A DNA stretch of 64,000 nucleotides from Legionella sp. (GTDB lineage: Bacteria > Pseudomonadota > Gammaproteobacteria > Legionellales > Legionellaceae), in the NCBI GenBank assembly GCA_031291095.1, contig JARLJR010000014.1, forward strand, positions 1-64,000, written 5' to 3'. The position numbers and the translations under genes are program-made. This document shows positions 62,546 through 64,000 of this stretch, one piece after another; the first letter of the stretch is position 1, and each line of letters starts with the position of its first letter. The notes below the pieces were generated by a model. That model was not told the origin of the DNA, searched no databases, and saw only the letters and a program-made list of their open reading frames with translations.

Positions 62546-63076
62546 GTGATCACACTATATAACTATTTCCAATTCGCAAAAACGGCCATGACCATTGGTC
62601 TTATAGTTGCTGCTGGATTACTGTTCTGGCCTGGTGCTTTAGCAACCGTTGCTAATTTTTCTCTTTTTGGGTTATCTATTGCGGCTTATGTTGGCTCCAA
62701 TATTCTATATCAAGCAGGTGCAGTGGCTGCTTTAACCTTTGTTGGTCTTCATGCATTAGGCATTACCATGGATGTAGTTGGTGGATTCTTCAGCTTACTT
62801 AAATCCTGTTGCTGTTCTTCTAGCGCGCATGAAAATGCTCATCCAGTTTCTCACCATGGAATAGAGCCACGAGTTAAGCATCAAGAATCGTATCAAGTGT
62901 GTAACCAGGCAATGCCACCTTCGTACAACCAACACGTTGTTCAAACCCTGCAACCACCAAATTCCCATACTATTTATCAGCCCCCTCATCAGTCGGGTCA
63001 TCAGACTATCTATCCTCAAATTGAGGGTCATGGCAATTCGGTACCAGCAGAATATAGAGGATATCCTAAGCTGTAA
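62546..63076 (+). CDS. Unrecognised membrane protein with His/Pro/Gln-rich tail
   Basis: A 176-residue protein starting at a GTG with GGAG nine bases upstream. Three hydrophobic stretches cover about residues 12-90 (ITLYNYF... then AAGLLFWPGALATVANFSLF and AAVAALTFVGLHALGI-like). A Cys trio, KSCCCSS, follows at about 90, then a tail of 80 residues rich in His, Gln and Pro. No family is recognised. The Cys cluster next to a membrane helix could be a palmitoylation-like or metal site; this is speculation. Confidence 0.5.
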   Translation: MITLYNYFQFAKTAMTIGLIVAAGLLFWPGALATVANFSLFGLSIAAYVGSNILYQAGAVAALTFVGLHALGITMDVVGGFFSLLKSCCCSSSAHENAHPVSHHGIEPRVKHQESYQVCNQAMPPSYNQHVVQTLQPPNSHTIYQPPHQSGHQTIYPQIEGHGNSVPAEYRGYPKL

Positions 63077-63089
63077 GCATAATAGGCGT

Positions 63090-63113
63090 AACCTGGTTGC
63101 TTGCAACCAGGTT
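63090..63113. terminator. CCTGGTTGC hairpin after the His/Pro/Gln-rich protein
   Basis: AACCTGGTTGC and GCAACCAGGTT form a perfect stem of eleven bases with a TT spacer, followed by a stretch beginning TCC. A weaker copy (CCTGGTTACAAGCAACAGG) lies at 63176-63194. They are members of the family seen at 3740, 15243 and 48204. Confidence 0.6.
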
Positions 63114-63235
63114 TCCTAAAAGCAACAACCAGACAGGACTCTGGTATATAAAGTATAGGCAGAGTAAAAAGAATCCCTGGTTACAAGCAACAGGCTACAG
63201 CTACGAATTTTTAATTTTTGAAGATTAAACAAGTA

Positions 63236-64000
63236 ATGAATATGGAAACACTACTCTACCAAAGTACACAGACCAAACAAATATGGGGACAACTCCATGG
63301 CAGCAGCTTAGCTCTTGCTTTAGCCGAATATTGCCAAAAAACCCCGGGCATTAAATTGCTCATTGCTCAGGATAATCTCAGCGCCAATCAATTGCAGTCT
63401 GAGTTAGAGTTCTTTTTAAATCCAAAACAATCAGAGCAAGAACTCTTATTTTTCCCCGACTGGGAAACCTTGCCCTACGATCAATTTTCTCCACATCAAG
63501 ATATTATTTCCGAGCGACTCTATACCTTAAGCCGTATTCAGCAAACCAGCGATGCCATTGTTATTACTTCTGCAAACACCTTAATGCATCGACTCTGTCC
63601 GCCTGAGTTTTTAAACCAATACGCACTCATGCTTAAAAAGGGACAAAAACTGGATCTGGAAGCCTTCAGAAACCAGCTGCAACAATCAGGTTATCATTGC
63701 GTAAATAAAGTATTAGAGCATGGTGAGTTTGCCTTACGCGGCTCAATTATTGATGTGTATCCCATGGGGTCTACCCGCCCCTTCCGTATTGAGCTCTTTG
63801 ACGATGAAATCGAAAGTTTAAGAGAATTTGATACCGAAACCCAACGTACTATAGAAAAAATTCCCTATATTAACGTATTACCTGCACGTGAATTTCCGCT
63901 CAATGAGCAAAGCCAAATGCTATTTCGCCGAGCATTTCGTGAGTTGTTCCCAGGAAACCCCAGCCACTGCCCTATCTATGAAGCCATCAGTCATGGGCAA
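63236..64000 (+). CDS. mfd: Transcription-repair coupling factor Mfd, 5' part
   Basis: The first 255 codons of Mfd; the gene runs off the right end. The UvrB-homology region is clear: LHGSSLALALAEYC, FFPDWETLPYDQFSPHQDI (shown in parts: FPDWETLPYDQFSP), ERLYTLSRI and HGEFALRGSIIDVYPMGS. Mfd displaces RNA polymerase stalled at DNA damage and recruits UvrA; the D2/D3 and translocase domains lie outside the window. Two ATGs two codons apart (63236 and 63242) both could serve as start; neither has a strong ribosome site. Confidence 0.95.
   Translation, partial: MNMETLLYQSTQTKQIWGQLHGSSLALALAEYCQKTPGIKLLIAQDNLSANQLQSELEFFLNPKQSEQELLFFPDWETLPYDQFSPHQDIISERLYTLSRIQQTSDAIVITSANTLMHRLCPPEFLNQYALMLKKGQKLDLEAFRNQLQQSGYHCVNKVLEHGEFALRGSIIDVYPMGSTRPFRIELFDDEIESLREFDTETQRTIEKIPYINVLPAREFPLNEQSQMLFRRAFRELFPGNPSHCPIYEAISHGQ

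Overview
The window reads as a chromosomal stretch of a Legionella-type gammaproteobacterium. The DNA is AT-rich and carries a LetS/BarA-type hybrid kinase next to a PPi-dependent phosphofructokinase, a type IV pilin and a BolA protein. It also carries several large proteins with the look of Legionella effectors: a kinase-like protein, a lipase-like protein and a FAD/TPR protein. A nine-gene chemotaxis cluster is present. From memory of the literature, L. pneumophila genomes lack che genes while L. longbeachae has them, so a non-pneumophila species is the better guess. The species itself cannot be read from the sequence.

Layout. 1-5.4 kb: a partial gene end, azoR divergent from a LysR regulator, a lipase-like protein, a GST and an unknown protein. 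5.7-18.5 kb: gltX, letS, pfp, pilin, bolA, a GadC-type antiporter, an unknown membrane protein, and a Trm112-like/tsaB/YoaA-type helicase/ferredoxin block. 18.7-23.1 kb: a kinase-like protein with a duplicated N-terminal module, a PilZ protein, YggX and tRNA-Phe. 23.1-29.0 kb: an accessory segment (mazEF, a three-domain MFS/acyltransferase/acyl-ligase fusion and an XRE regulator) bracketed by two imperfect ~125-bp direct repeats. 29-37 kb: a small unknown protein, a polysaccharide deacetylase, mltA, three coupled minor pilins, a FAD/TPR protein and a GH18 chitinase-like protein. 37-45.7 kb: the chemotaxis operon. 46-64 kb: hisC, phhB, small membrane proteins, dnaE, an oligopeptide-type ABC importer without a visible ATPase, ligA, a secreted lipase-like protein coupled to a DUF4785-like protein and rmuC, a small membrane protein, and the 5' end of mfd.

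How the genes work together. The che genes encode a complete two-component signalling loop fed by a soluble PAS-PAS receptor: CheA, CheW, two CheY, CheB, CheR and a CheX/CheC-type phosphatase. They are led by an unrecognised membrane-anchored coiled-coil protein. The minor pilins and the major-type pilin are parts of type IV pili, a possible motility output in a cell whose flagellar genes are not visible here. mazEF has a well-formed promoter with two palindromes, as expected for autoregulation.

Intergenic DNA carries several repeat families. One is a MITE-like family bounded by CACTGCCATTAA-type ends. A second is a family of CCTGGTTGC hairpins, which probably act as terminators. Several single inverted repeats sit between converging genes. 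No rRNA, CRISPR array or intact insertion sequence was seen. All functional calls rest on reading motifs by eye; no database search was run.
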